Shown: positions 9,555 through 18,544, counted from the stretch's first letter. The stretch: 64,000 nt of DNA from Paenibacillus marchantiae (GCF_028771845.1 NZ_CP118270.1:4464001-4528000), one strand, 5' to 3'. Translations and numbers: made by a program. Notes: generated from the sequence alone by a model not told the origin.

Positions 9555-10271
9555 ATGAATTTAGATAAATTAGGTTTACAAGGTGGTCTCGTTGTATCAT
9601 GTCAGGCTTTGGAGCACGAGCCACTTCATAGTTCGCTGATTATGGGACGCATGGCAGTCGCAGCAAAAGAGGGAGGAGCGATCGGTATTCGTGCGAATAC
9701 TGCTGTAGATGTGAAAGAGATCAAAGAACAGGTTGATCTGCCCGTCATAGGTATAGTGAAAAGAAACTACGGAACCAATCCCGTATTTATTACACCAACG
9801 ATCTTGGAAGTAGATGAACTTGCCGAGGTCCAAGCAGAGATTGTTGCGGTTGATGCCACTTTACGTGCACGGCCGGACGGTAAATCACTGGATGAATTCG
9901 TACATGAAATTCGCACCAAACATCCTCAACTTCTATTAATGGGGGATATTGCAACGAAAGAGGAAGCCGTTAATGCAGAACGACTTGGTTTTGACCTGAT
10001 CTCCTCTACATTGGTCGGATATACAGAGGAGACAGCAGGGATTAAACTGTATGATAATCAATTTGCAGCCTTGAAAGAAATTCTAACTAGCGTACAAACG
10101 CCTGTTGTTGCGGAAGGGAATATCATGACCCCGGAGATGGCAGCAACGTGTCTGGAAGCTGGAGTCTATTGTGTTGTTGTTGGTGGAGCCATTACGCGTC
10201 CTCAACAAATTACGGAACGTTTTGTCTCAGAAATTGCTAAAGTGAAAAAGCCTTCTCCTTCTGTCCAATAA
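9555..10271 (+). CDS. nanE: Putative N-acetylmannosamine-6-phosphate 2-epimerase
   Basis: The enzyme converts ManNAc-6-phosphate to GlcNAc-6-phosphate in the cytosol, feeding the nagA/nagB route. The sequence follows the NanE TIM-barrel closely: [18 protein letters not shown] at the N-terminus, [33 protein letters not shown] (with the catalytic Lys region), and the phosphate-binding VAEGNI and [11 protein letters not shown]. At 238 residues it has the family length. It is co-transcribed with the PTS permease, five bases downstream, so the substrate is probably the product of that transporter. A bidirectional terminator follows. Confidence 0.93.
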   Translation: MNLDKLGLQGGLVVSCQALEHEPLHSSLIMGRMAVAAKEGGAIGIRANTAVDVKEIKEQVDLPVIGIVKRNYGTNPVFITPTILEVDELAEVQAEIVAVDATLRARPDGKSLDEFVHEIRTKHPQLLLMGDIATKEEAVNAERLGFDLISSTLVGYTEETAGIKLYDNQFAALKEILTSVQTPVVAEGNIMTPEMAATCLEAGVYCVVVGGAITRPQQITERFVSEIAKVKKPSPSVQ

Positions 10272-10289
10272 AAAAAGAAGAAATCAACA

Positions 10290-10320
10290 AAACAGCCAAC
10301 GAAATAGATTGGCTGTTTAT
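10290..10320. terminator. Bidirectional terminator between nanE and the RpiR gene
   Basis: AAACAGCCAA and TTGGCTGTTT form a perfect 10-base stem around a nine-base loop. T-rich flanks occur on both strands, so it can end both convergent transcripts. Confidence 0.8.
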
Positions 10321-11124
10321 TTATTCAGCAGAATAAAGAGCTTTTAACGTTTGCTGCCGCGCATGGAGTAAATGTTCATCCTCAAGTAATAGAAGAGAAA
10401 TCACATCCAGGATGTAAATAATGGCTAATTGGCTGTTGATGAAGCTCACATCTCCGGTTCGCCCGATATCCGGTGTGAAAATGCACAAATCCGAGACTTC
10501 AGACAGGGGTGTGTGATCAAAATTAGTAATTCCAACAACTTTGCTTCCTCTTTTTTTGGCTGCGTTTAATGCGTCACTGACTTCTAAGGTTCGTCCTGAA
10601 TTGGATAAACCAATGACCAGATCATCTTCGCCCAAAAGAGAAGCACTCATGATCATCATGTGTGAATCCGTCACCGCATCAATGACGATATCCATCCGCA
10701 TTAGTCTGTATTTGAACTCCAGAGCAGATAAACCTGAACTTCCCAAACCATAAACATAGATTCTGCGAGCTTTTTTTATGTACTGGACCACTTGTTCGAT
10801 TCTGTCGGTATCCAGCATTTCTGCGGTTGCGTTGATGATATCATTGTGGATCTGCTGTGTTCTGATAAAGAAATCCGTTTGATTGCGGGGTTGATCCACT
10901 TCACGGTTAAGTCGAATTTTAAAATCTACAAAGGTAGAACAACCTACTTTTTTACAAAATCGAGTAATGGTTGACATGGAAGCATTGGTGTAAGCAGCCA
11001 AATCCCTAATATTAATATTATTAATGGATGATTTATTACGCATCACATAATCAGCGATTTCCTTTTCTTTCGCTGAAAAACGTTGATATTCAAGCTGCAG
11101 CATGTCGATGACACTGGATGACAT
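10321..11124 (-). CDS. RpiR/MurR-family transcriptional regulator with SIS sensor domain
   Basis: A 267-residue DNA-binding regulator of sugar-phosphate catabolism. The N-terminal helix-turn-helix (FSAKEKEIADYVMRNKSSI, then ASMSTITRFCKKVGCSTF) is the RpiR type. From about residue 110 an SIS domain follows, with IYVYGLGSSGLSALEFKYRL and GLSNSGRT as the sugar-phosphate binding turns. I chose ATG at 11124 because AAGGGG precedes it at the right distance; a longer reading from 11238 lacks a site. It converges on PTS-nanE and very likely controls it, sensing ManNAc-6-P or GlcNAc-6-P. The control is inferred from position and the shared upstream element. Confidence 0.9.
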   Translation of the reverse strand: MSSSVIDMLQLEYQRFSAKEKEIADYVMRNKSSINNINIRDLAAYTNASMSTITRFCKKVGCSTFVDFKIRLNREVDQPRNQTDFFIRTQQIHNDIINATAEMLDTDRIEQVVQYIKKARRIYVYGLGSSGLSALEFKYRLMRMDIVIDAVTDSHMMIMSASLLGEDDLVIGLSNSGRTLEVSDALNAAKKRGSKVVGITNFDHTPLSEVSDLCIFTPDIGRTGDVSFINSQLAIIYILDVISLLLLEDEHLLHARQQTLKALYSAE

Positions 11125-11246
11125 TATGATTCCCCTTTCCCAGAACATGTTAACTTTTGTATAGTCTATCCTCATTAGTCTACTTCCTAAAAGCCAATTC
11201 ATCAAACCTTTAAAAATAGTCTGTATATTTTGATACAAATAGGAGG

Positions 11247-11267
11247 AAAACCATATTAATTATTATG
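11247..11267. promoter_or_regulatory. Operator-like element upstream of the RpiR gene
   Basis: AAAACCAT at 11247-11254 runs into the 16-base near-palindrome CATATTAATTATTATG (14 of 16 symmetrical). Both AAAACCAT and ATTATTATGT also occur in the PTS operator at 7916-7940. This suggests that one protein, probably the RpiR product, binds both places and controls its own gene. Confidence 0.4.
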
Positions 11268-11313
11268 TTAACTAAAAACATTGTCCATATTATAAGTCAA
11301 ATAAATGTAAGAG

Positions 11314-11330
11314 TTTACATAAGTTTTACT
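11314..11330 (+). promoter_or_regulatory. Possible Pho-box-like direct repeat ahead of the phosphoesterase
   Basis: TTTACA, five bases, TTTACT, with a weaker CTAACC at the next 11-base step (11336). PhoP sites in Bacillus are TT(A/T/C)ACA repeats at 11-base spacing. Two good half-sites are few, so the call is tentative; the downstream gene is a phosphoesterase. Confidence 0.25.
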
Positions 11331-11421
11331 TCCCGCTAACCGAATGCTGATCTTCCCTTGTTATGCTAGGCCTGTTTGGATTTACATAAGCCAACCAATC
11401 ATACATACAAAGGAGAGAATT

Positions 11422-14400
11422 ATGATCAGTCACCTCTACAAAAAAGTGTTATCCATCCTGTTATCGATTGCTTTGGTATTCGGATGGCTTGCGGGATTTG
11501 GGGGAGTTAATTCAGCCCAAGCCGCATCATTGTCTGAGCCTGAGATGCTGTTAGAGCGTAATGCCAATTGGCATTATTTCGATCAGGGCCAGGATTTGCA
11601 ATCGGATTGGCGTGCTTCATACGATGATTCGTCCTGGAATTCGGGACAGGCTCCATTTGGTTACAAAGACAACGGTAATGGCGTAAGCACTTCCTATTTT
11701 GGATCACTCAAAACGGAAGTCAGCTACGGTCAGGACAAAAAAAATAAACCCCGCACAACCTATTTCCGGACAAACCTAACCGTTAACAAAGATCAAATTG
11801 ACGATTACGGGCAAATTCTCGGCACATTCGGTATTGATGACGGTGCAGTGATCTATGTGAATGGTGTGGAAGTCATTCGTTTTGGCATGCCGGATGGAGA
11901 GATTGTGTACTCCACCCAAGCAACCTCAAATAAGGACTTGCCGGTAATGTATGAGAATATCGACCTGACTGAGCCAATGAAAGTCAATTTGCATGAAGGC
12001 TCAAACGAAATTGCGGTCGAAGTGCATCAACAGAGCGACAGCAGCTCTGACCTTTATTTTGACATGGAGCTTAAAGCCTTGGCTAATGCGCCATCGCTGG
12101 ATATCAGCAAAATAACGGTTACCTTCTATGGAGATGCAACAAGTAGCAAAGGCTTCACTTGGTATACTCCTCTTGCATCTGCACAGAGCACTGTTCAAGT
12201 GGTGCCGAAACAAGGAGGAGGCGTTGCTGACTTCAGTCAGGCCCAAATTTTCAATGGGCGTGCAACCGTCGCTTCCAACTCCCCGGGAGAAATGGTGCAT
12301 AAGGCGGAAGCGACAGGCCTTTCCCCTGACACTTCTTATTCTTTCCGTGTTGGTGATCAGGATCTGGGTATATGGAGTGAGGTTGGAACGTTCAAAACGG
12401 CTCCGGTTGACGGAGCATTTACCTTTATTGACCTGACGGATACACAAGCGAAGGAAGAGGATGAGGCGATCCTGTCCGGATCTACTCTGTCCAAAGCACT
12501 CGCGACTGTTCCGAATGCTGAATTTGTCGTCCATAACGGAGACGTTGTGGAGAATGGCACTTCAGAGCAAGAATGGAATTGGTTGCTTGGTCATTCGCAA
12601 GCCAGTCTTATGAACACGACCATTGCACCGTCTGCTGGCAATCATGAGAATAAAAATTATGCGTTCTACGAGCATTTTAATGTGAAGCAGCCAGACGGTG
12701 CTACAACGGTAACAGGCGCATATTATTCGTATAATTATAGCAAAGCTCATTTTATCGTATTGAACTCCAACGAGGATTCATCGGATTACGCCAACTTCTC
12801 GAATGAGCAAGTCGCATGGATGAAGCAGGATGTAGCGGAAGCAAAAGCCGCAGGAGCCAAGTGGATTATCGTGAACATCCATAAAGGTCCGTACACGACA
12901 TCGAATCACGCCACGGATAGTGACATTATTGGTGCGAACGGTGAACGAAAAAAAATCGCTCCACTCATGAACGAACTGGGGATTGATCTAGTCCTTCAGG
13001 GACATGACCATATCTATGCACGGACGAAACCAATCAAGAGCGATGGTACTGCTGAAGATGTGTCCAAAATAACGGAGACATTCAATGGACAGAGTATCGA
13101 ATACGCGGTCAAACCGGATGGAACCATTTATATGATTCCTGCTACCGCCGGGGCTAAAGTATATTTCAAAAACCAGAAAACTGAATTAGGAGATGCATAT
13201 TTTAATTTGTTCGAGCGTGCGGAGGAAAACCACGCTCGGCAATATGGCGACACCACGAGCGCAGCCAGAGGGCAGGTTCAGAACTTCGTTTCATTGACTA
13301 TTGACGGAGACAAGCTGTCCGCCATAACGTATGAGATTGACCAAAATAAGAATGCAGAACCATTTGTCGTGGATACTTTCGGGATTATCAAGGAATCGGA
13401 TACAGTTCCTGTTCCAGAACAGGTAAACAAGGTAACGGTAACGTTCCATGGAGATCCTACCAAGAGCAAGGGGTTCACGTGGTACACTTCCGATCAAGTA
13501 ACGAATAGCGACCTTCAGGTTGTGGAGAAAACAGCTGCAACACCTGATTTCACGCAAGCCAAATCGGTTCAAGGGCGCTCTGCACAACCTGCGAATGCTC
13601 CTACAGAACTGATGCACAAAGCAGAAGTGACAGATCTGAAAGCTAATACAACCTATTATTTCCGTGTAGGGGATGCTTCCCAGCAAGTATGGAGCGAGAT
13701 AGGTACCTTCAGTACAGCACCGGAGAAAGGTAAATTCACTTTCATTGATCTGGCGGATACACAAGCGAAGGAAGAGGATGAGGCAATTCTGTCCTCTGAG
13801 ACATTGGCCAAAGCATTGGCTACAGTACCGGATGCACAATTTGTCGTTCATAACGGGGATATCGTGGATAATGGTGTGAAAGAGGAGCAGTGGAACTGGC
13901 TGCTTGGGCATTCGCAGGAAAGCCTCTTAAATACAACCATCGTTCCATCCGCAGGGAACCACGAGGACGAAAATTATGCGTTTATCGATCATTTCAACAT
14001 CCAGTCACCGGTAAATTCCGCTACGGAGACGGGAGCTTACTATTCTTATGATTACAGCAATGCGCATTTTGTTGTGTTGAACTCCAATGAGGATTCGGAT
14101 GAGTATGACAACTTCTCATTAGAGCAAGTCGAGTGGCTGAAGAAAGATGTTCAGGCTGCCAAGAAGAATGGATCCCAGTGGATAATCGTCAACATTCACA
14201 AGGGACCGTACACGACGTCAAATCACGCAACGGATTCCGATATCATGGGAGCAAACGGTGTGCGTACCAAGATTGCACCGATCATGGCGGAGCTTGGCAT
14301 TGATTTTGTACTCCAGGGACATGATCACATCTATGCGCGCACAAAACCGATTGATCAGAAGGGGAAAGCGCGTCAGCCAGAAATGATCACGGAGATGCAA

Positions 14401-15486
14401 AACGGACAGAAAATCGAGTACTCTGTGAATCCGGATGGCACGATCTATCTGATTCCGGCAACAGCTGGTCCAAAAGTGTATTACAAAAATCCGAGCACAA
14501 GTCTCGGTGATGCTTATTACAATCTTTTTGAACTGGCAGAGGAGAATCATGCAGCCAAATATGGCCCTGATCCGAATGACAACCGTCGTCCAATGCGCAG
14601 TCAGGTACAAAATTTTGTGGGCATTACGATTGACGGCAGCAAATTGACAGCTATAACGTATGAAATTGACCAAAATCTGAAGGGAACAGACCCGTTCATT
14701 GTTGATCAGTTCGGTATCGTGAAGAAGACAGAACCTTCGAATCCGGGACCAGGAACCTCCAATCCGGGAACATCGAATCCCGGCTCGGGTTCAGGTTCAG
14801 GTAATGGATCTGGCAGCGGTAATGGCTCCTCAGGAAGCGGTGGCGATACAACTACCGGTAACGGTTCGAACAGCGGTAGTGGTAGCGGAACTGATTCCGG
14901 CAACAAACCGGATACTGGATCAGGCAATAACGGAAACGGAGGCACTGCGCCAGCGTTGAAAGATACAGCCGGACACTGGGCAAAATCTACAATTGATAAA
15001 GCCCTGGCGGCTGGATTCGTCAATGGCTATGGCGATCAGACCTTCCGTCCAAATCAGAAAGTCACACGTGCCGAGTTCATTACGATGCTGGGCCGTGCCT
15101 TGAATCTGAATACCGTAAGCGAGAGTATTCACTATACGGATGATAACAAGATTCCTTCATGGGCGAAGCCTTATATTACAGCAGCTGCATCCGCTGGCAT
15201 TGTCAATGGTTACGAGAATGGCTCGTTCGGCCCTAGCAAGACGCTGAGCCGGGCGGAGATGGTAACTATGATTGCACGCGCTGGCGGAATCCAAACAGAT
15301 TCCAATGCGAAACTGGATTTCAAAGATGCAAAAGATGTCCCAGCATGGGCAGTATCCTATGTAGCTTCTGCTGTGGAAGCAGGTCTGGTGGGCGGTGTAG
15401 GTGGCAATCGATTTGCTCCGATGCAGACAGCTACCCGTGCTGAAGCAGTTACACTTATTGTTGGGCTTCTTGAACAATCGAAATAA
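11422..15486 (+). CDS. SLH-anchored cell-surface phosphoesterase with two tandem purple-acid-phosphatase-type modules
   Basis: This 1354-residue exported protein probably releases phosphate from extracellular esters at the cell wall. A signal peptide ends at AQA/A (residue 34). A jelly-roll-like domain spans about 40-225. Two copies follow of a Fn3-like purple-acid-phosphatase N-domain plus metallophosphoesterase (about 229-655 and 669-1095). Both copies keep the metal motifs: DTQ, NGD, AGNHE, IHKGPY and GHDH. Copy 1 has GDVVENG where copy 2 has GDIVDNG. A Gly/Ser/Asn linker (about 1100-1175) leads to three SLH domains that bind pyruvylated wall polymer. AGGAG sits six bases before ATG 11422. 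It is a single-gene unit with its own terminator. The exact phosphoester (nucleotide, diester, phytate) is unknown. Confidence 0.88.
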   Translation: MISHLYKKVLSILLSIALVFGWLAGFGGVNSAQAASLSEPEMLLERNANWHYFDQGQDLQSDWRASYDDSSWNSGQAPFGYKDNGNGVSTSYFGSLKTEVSYGQDKKNKPRTTYFRTNLTVNKDQIDDYGQILGTFGIDDGAVIYVNGVEVIRFGMPDGEIVYSTQATSNKDLPVMYENIDLTEPMKVNLHEGSNEIAVEVHQQSDSSSDLYFDMELKALANAPSLDISKITVTFYGDATSSKGFTWYTPLASAQSTVQVVPKQGGGVADFSQAQIFNGRATVASNSPGEMVHKAEATGLSPDTSYSFRVGDQDLGIWSEVGTFKTAPVDGAFTFIDLTDTQAKEEDEAILSGSTLSKALATVPNAEFVVHNGDVVENGTSEQEWNWLLGHSQASLMNTTIAPSAGNHENKNYAFYEHFNVKQPDGATTVTGAYYSYNYSKAHFIVLNSNEDSSDYANFSNEQVAWMKQDVAEAKAAGAKWIIVNIHKGPYTTSNHATDSDIIGANGERKKIAPLMNELGIDLVLQGHDHIYARTKPIKSDGTAEDVSKITETFNGQSIEYAVKPDGTIYMIPATAGAKVYFKNQKTELGDAYFNLFERAEENHARQYGDTTSAARGQVQNFVSLTIDGDKLSAITYEIDQNKNAEPFVVDTFGIIKESDTVPVPEQVNKVTVTFHGDPTKSKGFTWYTSDQVTNSDLQVVEKTAATPDFTQAKSVQGRSAQPANAPTELMHKAEVTDLKANTTYYFRVGDASQQVWSEIGTFSTAPEKGKFTFIDLADTQAKEEDEAILSSETLAKALATVPDAQFVVHNGDIVDNGVKEEQWNWLLGHSQESLLNTTIVPSAGNHEDENYAFIDHFNIQSPVNSATETGAYYSYDYSNAHFVVLNSNEDSDEYDNFSLEQVEWLKKDVQAAKKNGSQWIIVNIHKGPYTTSNHATDSDIMGANGVRTKIAPIMAELGIDFVLQGHDHIYARTKPIDQKGKARQPEMITEMQNGQKIEYSVNPDGTIYLIPATAGPKVYYKNPSTSLGDAYYNLFELAEENHAAKYGPDPNDNRRPMRSQVQNFVGITIDGSKLTAITYEIDQNLKGTDPFIVDQFGIVKKTEPSNPGPGTSNPGTSNPGSGSGSGNGSGSGNGSSGSGGDTTTGNGSNSGSGSGTDSGNKPDTGSGNNGNGGTAPALKDTAGHWAKSTIDKALAAGFVNGYGDQTFRPNQKVTRAEFITMLGRALNLNTVSESIHYTDDNKIPSWAKPYITAAASAGIVNGYENGSFGPSKTLSRAEMVTMIARAGGIQTDSNAKLDFKDAKDVPAWAVSYVASAVEAGLVGGVGGNRFAPMQTATRAEAVTLIVGLLEQSK
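12110..14730 (+). repeat. Internal tandem duplication of about 1.32 kb in the phosphoesterase gene
   Basis: The stretches about 12110-13400 and 13430-14730 encode the same two-domain module. Landmarks recur at an offset near 1320 bases: the ACGGTWACSTTC strand, GATACACAAGCGAAGGAAG, and GGACATGA(C/T)CA. DNA identity is high around the metal-site codons and lower in loops, which indicates an old duplication under selection. Confidence 0.85.
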
Positions 15487-15502
15487 CGCTAAACCTAATT
15501 TC

Positions 15503-15547
15503 CAAGAAACCAATGCGGAACGTTCCCGCATTGGTTTCTTGTTTTAT
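15503..15547 (+). terminator. Strong intrinsic terminator after the SLH phosphoesterase
   Basis: A perfect 16-base stem (CAAGAAACCAATGCGG and its complement) with a seven-base loop AACGTTC, followed by TTTTATT. Confidence 0.9.
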
Positions 15548-15647
15548 TCTAGAGACCGGGAAATATTAGAGTTATTGCAAAAGAATCAGAGTCCCTGTAC
15601 AGTGGATGAATCATTAAGCAACAATGACTCCAAGAAGGAGGGTATTT

Positions 15648-16694
15648 ATGAAGTCCCACACCTCTGAGCGTATTAAATTCCCGGCAGGGTTTTGGACAAG
15701 CTTGCATCAATTAGGGATTGCGGCCCACGATGTAGCTCGCAAAGCACAACTGCCGCTCACGATTATAACTGAACCAGCCGTCACGACTGCTCAATATTTC
15801 GCGATCTGGCAGGCATATTCTGATCTCGTCGGTGACACTGCCGAAGGAATCATCAAGCTTACGACCGTCTTTGAAACGGGGAAATACCCGCCGAGTGTCT
15901 TAGCAACCTACCATGCGCGTGACTACCGTGATGCATTACACCGAATGGCTCGCTACAAAAAACTTTGTCCCCCTGAAAGCTTACGTATTACTGAGGAGGG
16001 CGATGATTGTTCAATTGAACTGGAATGGTCTAACGAACAACCAGGTCCGTCATTGCTGGTTGGAGTCACACTGGCATTTCTCCTCGAACTTGGGCGCCGG
16101 GGAACAGGTCAACCTTTGACTGCGCGGCTTGTCGAATTTTCGCGCACCATGGGCGATGTTCGAACCCTTGAGACTTATTTTGGCTGCCCAATTCGGATTG
16201 GTGCAACTTGTAACCGGCTTACCTTACATCGTAAAGATTTGGACCGTCCGTTTCTTTCATACAACGAAGAGTTACTGGAGATCCTTACTCCCGCCCTGGA
16301 CCGATCGCTGGATGAACAGCAGGGCAGTCGTTCTATTACAGACATGGTCAAATGGATTATGAAACGCAGTCTCACAGGAGGTCGCCCCGACATTCAAGTC
16401 GTTGCCAAGGAATTGGGTATGAGCGATCGGACCTTGCAGCGCCGGCTTACAGAAGAGAATACAAGTTTCAAGCATCTATTGACGCAAGCCAGACATGAGC
16501 AGGCACGAGCCTACTTGGCAGACCCTACACTGGATATTAAAGAAGTAGCTTTCTTGATTGGATATGAAGACCAGAATTCGTTCTACCGCGCCTTTCGTTC
16601 ATGGGAAGGGGATACGCCAACGAATTGGCGTACGGTATATTTAGGAACGAATTCGCTATCCGAAGGACCGCCAGAATCATCAACTCTTCATTAA
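15648..16694 (+). CDS. AraC-family transcriptional regulator with N-terminal arabinose_bd-type domain
   Basis: A 348-residue DNA-binding regulator. The first 190 residues resemble the ligand domain of OruR/ArgR-type AraC proteins (GFWTSLHQLGIAAHDVARKA; DTAEGIIKLTTVFE). The C-terminal double helix-turn-helix (about 240-335) has VVAKELGMSDRTLQRRLTEE and DIKEVAFLIGYEDQNSFYRA, followed by FRSWEGDTPTNWR, the family signature. AAGGAGGG five bases before ATG 15648 fixes the start. The SDR gene 167 bases downstream on the same strand is the likely target, as AraC regulators with adjacent oxidoreductases are common; its own effector is unknown. Confidence 0.88.
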   Translation: MKSHTSERIKFPAGFWTSLHQLGIAAHDVARKAQLPLTIITEPAVTTAQYFAIWQAYSDLVGDTAEGIIKLTTVFETGKYPPSVLATYHARDYRDALHRMARYKKLCPPESLRITEEGDDCSIELEWSNEQPGPSLLVGVTLAFLLELGRRGTGQPLTARLVEFSRTMGDVRTLETYFGCPIRIGATCNRLTLHRKDLDRPFLSYNEELLEILTPALDRSLDEQQGSRSITDMVKWIMKRSLTGGRPDIQVVAKELGMSDRTLQRRLTEENTSFKHLLTQARHEQARAYLADPTLDIKEVAFLIGYEDQNSFYRAFRSWEGDTPTNWRTVYLGTNSLSEGPPESSTLH

Positions 16695-16861
16695 CTAAAT
16701 GCTTTGTATCATTTGGCGTGTTATGCAAGAACTTTGGCGCAACACGCTAGTTACTCGACTATGTAGACAAGGTAATATAAATCCTATCCGGAGCACAAGA
16801 CTGTTTATAACATGATAACGATTCAGCTTGCCGCTACAAGAGAATAAAAGGAGTAGTTGAT

Positions 16862-17656
16862 ATGGATATGGGTTTATACGGTAAAACAGCTTTGGTTACA
16901 GGATCAACGAAGGGGATAGGGAAAGCCATTGCTATTGAACTTGCCAAAGAAGGGGTTAATGTGCTCATCAATGGACGAAATGATGCAGAGGTTGAGCGCA
17001 TGGTTCATGAAATGAAGTCCGATTTTCCTGCTACCTCACCTCAAAAAGCTACAGCTGATCTGGCGGACATTGGTCAAAGAGAAGCCTTATTTGAAAAATA
17101 CCCCCAAATTGATATCCTAGTGAACAATATGGGGATTTATGAAATGATGCAATATGAGGATATCAGCGATGAGGTTTGGGAGAAATACTTCCGTACGAAT
17201 GTGCTCGCTGCAAATGCATTGTCCAAATTTTATATGCCAAAAATGTTGCAAAATGATTATGGCCGCATGATCTTTATTGCGAGTGAAGAAGCCATTATGC
17301 CTTCAGGACAAATGCCTCAGTATTGCATGACCAAATCCATGTTATTATCGTTGTCCAAAAGTTTATCGAAAATAACGGTAGGAACAGAAGTTACCGTCAA
17401 TACAATCATGCCAGGACCAACCCTCTCTGAAAATGTGCAACAAATCATTGAGAGCATCTACCCTGATGAATCGATGACTTTTTTAGAAAAAGAGAAGGAT
17501 TTTATGCGCAAAAACCTGCCTCAATCCGAAATCCAACGATTTATCAAGCCTGTTGAGATTGGCAGATTGGCCACATTTGTATGCAGTCCGTATGCATCGG
17601 CATTCAAAGGTTCTCCAATCCGTATGGATGGGGGAATGGTGCCAACCATCTTCTAA
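16862..17656 (+). CDS. Short-chain dehydrogenase/reductase (SDR)
   Basis: A 264-residue Rossmann oxidoreductase, probably cytosolic and NAD(P)-dependent. TGSTKGIGKAIAIEL near residue 12 is the classical TGxxxGxG cofactor motif, and NNMGIYE is a variant of NNAG. The catalytic set is Ser in FIASEEA and Tyr-x-x-x-Lys in YCMTKS. IRMDGGMVPTIF is the usual C-terminus. The inner region 195-225 (IYPDESMTFLEKEKDFMRK) is a longer substrate loop than in short SDRs. ATG 16862 follows AAAGGAGT. The gene lies after the AraC regulator and ends in a strong terminator. The substrate is not predictable. Confidence 0.88.
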   Translation: MDMGLYGKTALVTGSTKGIGKAIAIELAKEGVNVLINGRNDAEVERMVHEMKSDFPATSPQKATADLADIGQREALFEKYPQIDILVNNMGIYEMMQYEDISDEVWEKYFRTNVLAANALSKFYMPKMLQNDYGRMIFIASEEAIMPSGQMPQYCMTKSMLLSLSKSLSKITVGTEVTVNTIMPGPTLSENVQQIIESIYPDESMTFLEKEKDFMRKNLPQSEIQRFIKPVEIGRLATFVCSPYASAFKGSPIRMDGGMVPTIF

Positions 17657-17685
17657 ACTTGTTTTTCACTATACAAGTGAACGTA

Positions 17686-17719
17686 AAGAACCTTGAGCTG
17701 AGCTCAAGGTTCTTTTTTC
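17686..17719 (+). terminator. Intrinsic terminator after the SDR gene
   Basis: AAGAACCTTGAGC, loop TGA, GCTCAAGGTTCTT: a perfect 13-base stem followed by TTTT. Confidence 0.9.
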
Positions 17720-17766
17720 GTTAAGCAGCATGTGGGAGTAAATGGACTCAAACTGTTCGGAATGAC

Positions 17767-18429
17767 TTACAATGAATGATGTTCTTTAACCGTATATATG
17801 CAGTTTCTTCCTCCAGCCAAAATATACTCTCCACGTTCAATATGAACTTGATCCCCCAGAACCGTTTTGAATAAATGCAATTCATTCTTACATAACCCGG
17901 TACATACCGCCGCAGCTTCACAGATTGGACAATGCTTCTCTATAAACAACAGGCTACCATCGCCTTGATCCTTGACCTCGGCCATATAGCCTTCATTTGT
18001 TCGGATTTCAGCCAGTTTCTCCAGCCTTTCCTTCACGCCGGATGTATCGCCAATGTACTGTAGATATTGCTCTTGCATGTTCTTATTCCGAACATTGAGG
18101 AGCTTGTCCAGCCCTTCATTTCCGAAAGCTTCTTTCATGGAATTGATCAGACTGACGGATAACTCCGAATATCCACTAGGGAAAAAACGATCAGCAGCGG
18201 GGGTTAATCTCCATAGCTTGGTTGGTCGACCCATGGGACGAGCTTCTTCTTCGAAAGTAACCAATCCTTCTTCTTTCAGTGCATTTAAATGCTGCCTGAT
18301 AGCCATTCCAGATAACGCAAATTGGGAGGAGAGTGCCACAACATCCATTCCACCTTGCTGTTTAAGCAGGTTAATGATTGCTTTTCGGGTACTGGTTGAG
18401 GCATCCTTTTTCGTTTGATCCCGGCTCAT
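17767..18429 (-). CDS. SufR-like helix-turn-helix regulator with Cys cluster
   Basis: A 220-residue regulator. The N-terminal winged helix (ALSSQFALSGMAIRQHLNAL, then GRPTKLWRLT) is DeoR/ArsR-like, as in SufR. The C-terminal domain has HCP, an internal C-x12-C ending in LCKNEL, and a final Cys in NCIYTV. SufR proteins bind an Fe-S cluster through C-x12-C and a last Cys in the same place; extra Cys residues lie between. AAGGAGG precedes ATG at 18429. It is transcribed away from the MFS gene and likely controls that run, which includes an IscA-like protein. A cluster-sensing role is inferred from the Cys pattern. Confidence 0.78.
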   Translation of the reverse strand: MSRDQTKKDASTSTRKAIINLLKQQGGMDVVALSSQFALSGMAIRQHLNALKEEGLVTFEEEARPMGRPTKLWRLTPAADRFFPSGYSELSVSLINSMKEAFGNEGLDKLLNVRNKNMQEQYLQYIGDTSGVKERLEKLAEIRTNEGYMAEVKDQGDGSLLFIEKHCPICEAAAVCTGLCKNELHLFKTVLGDQVHIERGEYILAGGRNCIYTVKEHHSL

Positions 18430-18473
18430 GGTGAACCTCCTTTTTAAGCAACTGAATCTTCATTATTTCATAC

Positions 18474-18502
18474 ATTTTAAACAAATACATTGACAAAGTC
18501 AA
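18474..18502 (-). promoter_or_regulatory. Promoter of the SufR-like regulator
   Basis: On the minus strand: TTGACT (18497-18502), 17 bases, TAAAAT (18474-18479). It is placed 45 bases before the start codon. Confidence 0.6.
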
Positions 18503-18513
18503 AGGCGAACTGT

Positions 18514-18544
18514 AGTTTAAACTTTGTAAAGTAAAATGTTTACT
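18514..18544. promoter_or_regulatory. Cluster of overlapping palindromes in the divergent intergenic region
   Basis: AGTTTAAACT (18514-18523) is perfect; ACTTT-GT-AAAGT (18521-18532) and AGTAAA-ATG-TTTACT (18530-18544) have perfect arms. Three chained symmetrical elements between a regulator and its divergent target are likely operator half-sites. Confidence 0.45.

Noticed and set aside
12001-13911. Two similar minus-strand frames of 177 and 206 codons
   Set aside because: They look related to one another only because they mirror the duplicated phosphatase modules on the plus strand.
16716-16747. GCGTGTT/AACACGC inverted repeat after the AraC gene as terminator
   Set aside because: Seven-base stem, 18-base loop and no T-run; too weak to claim.
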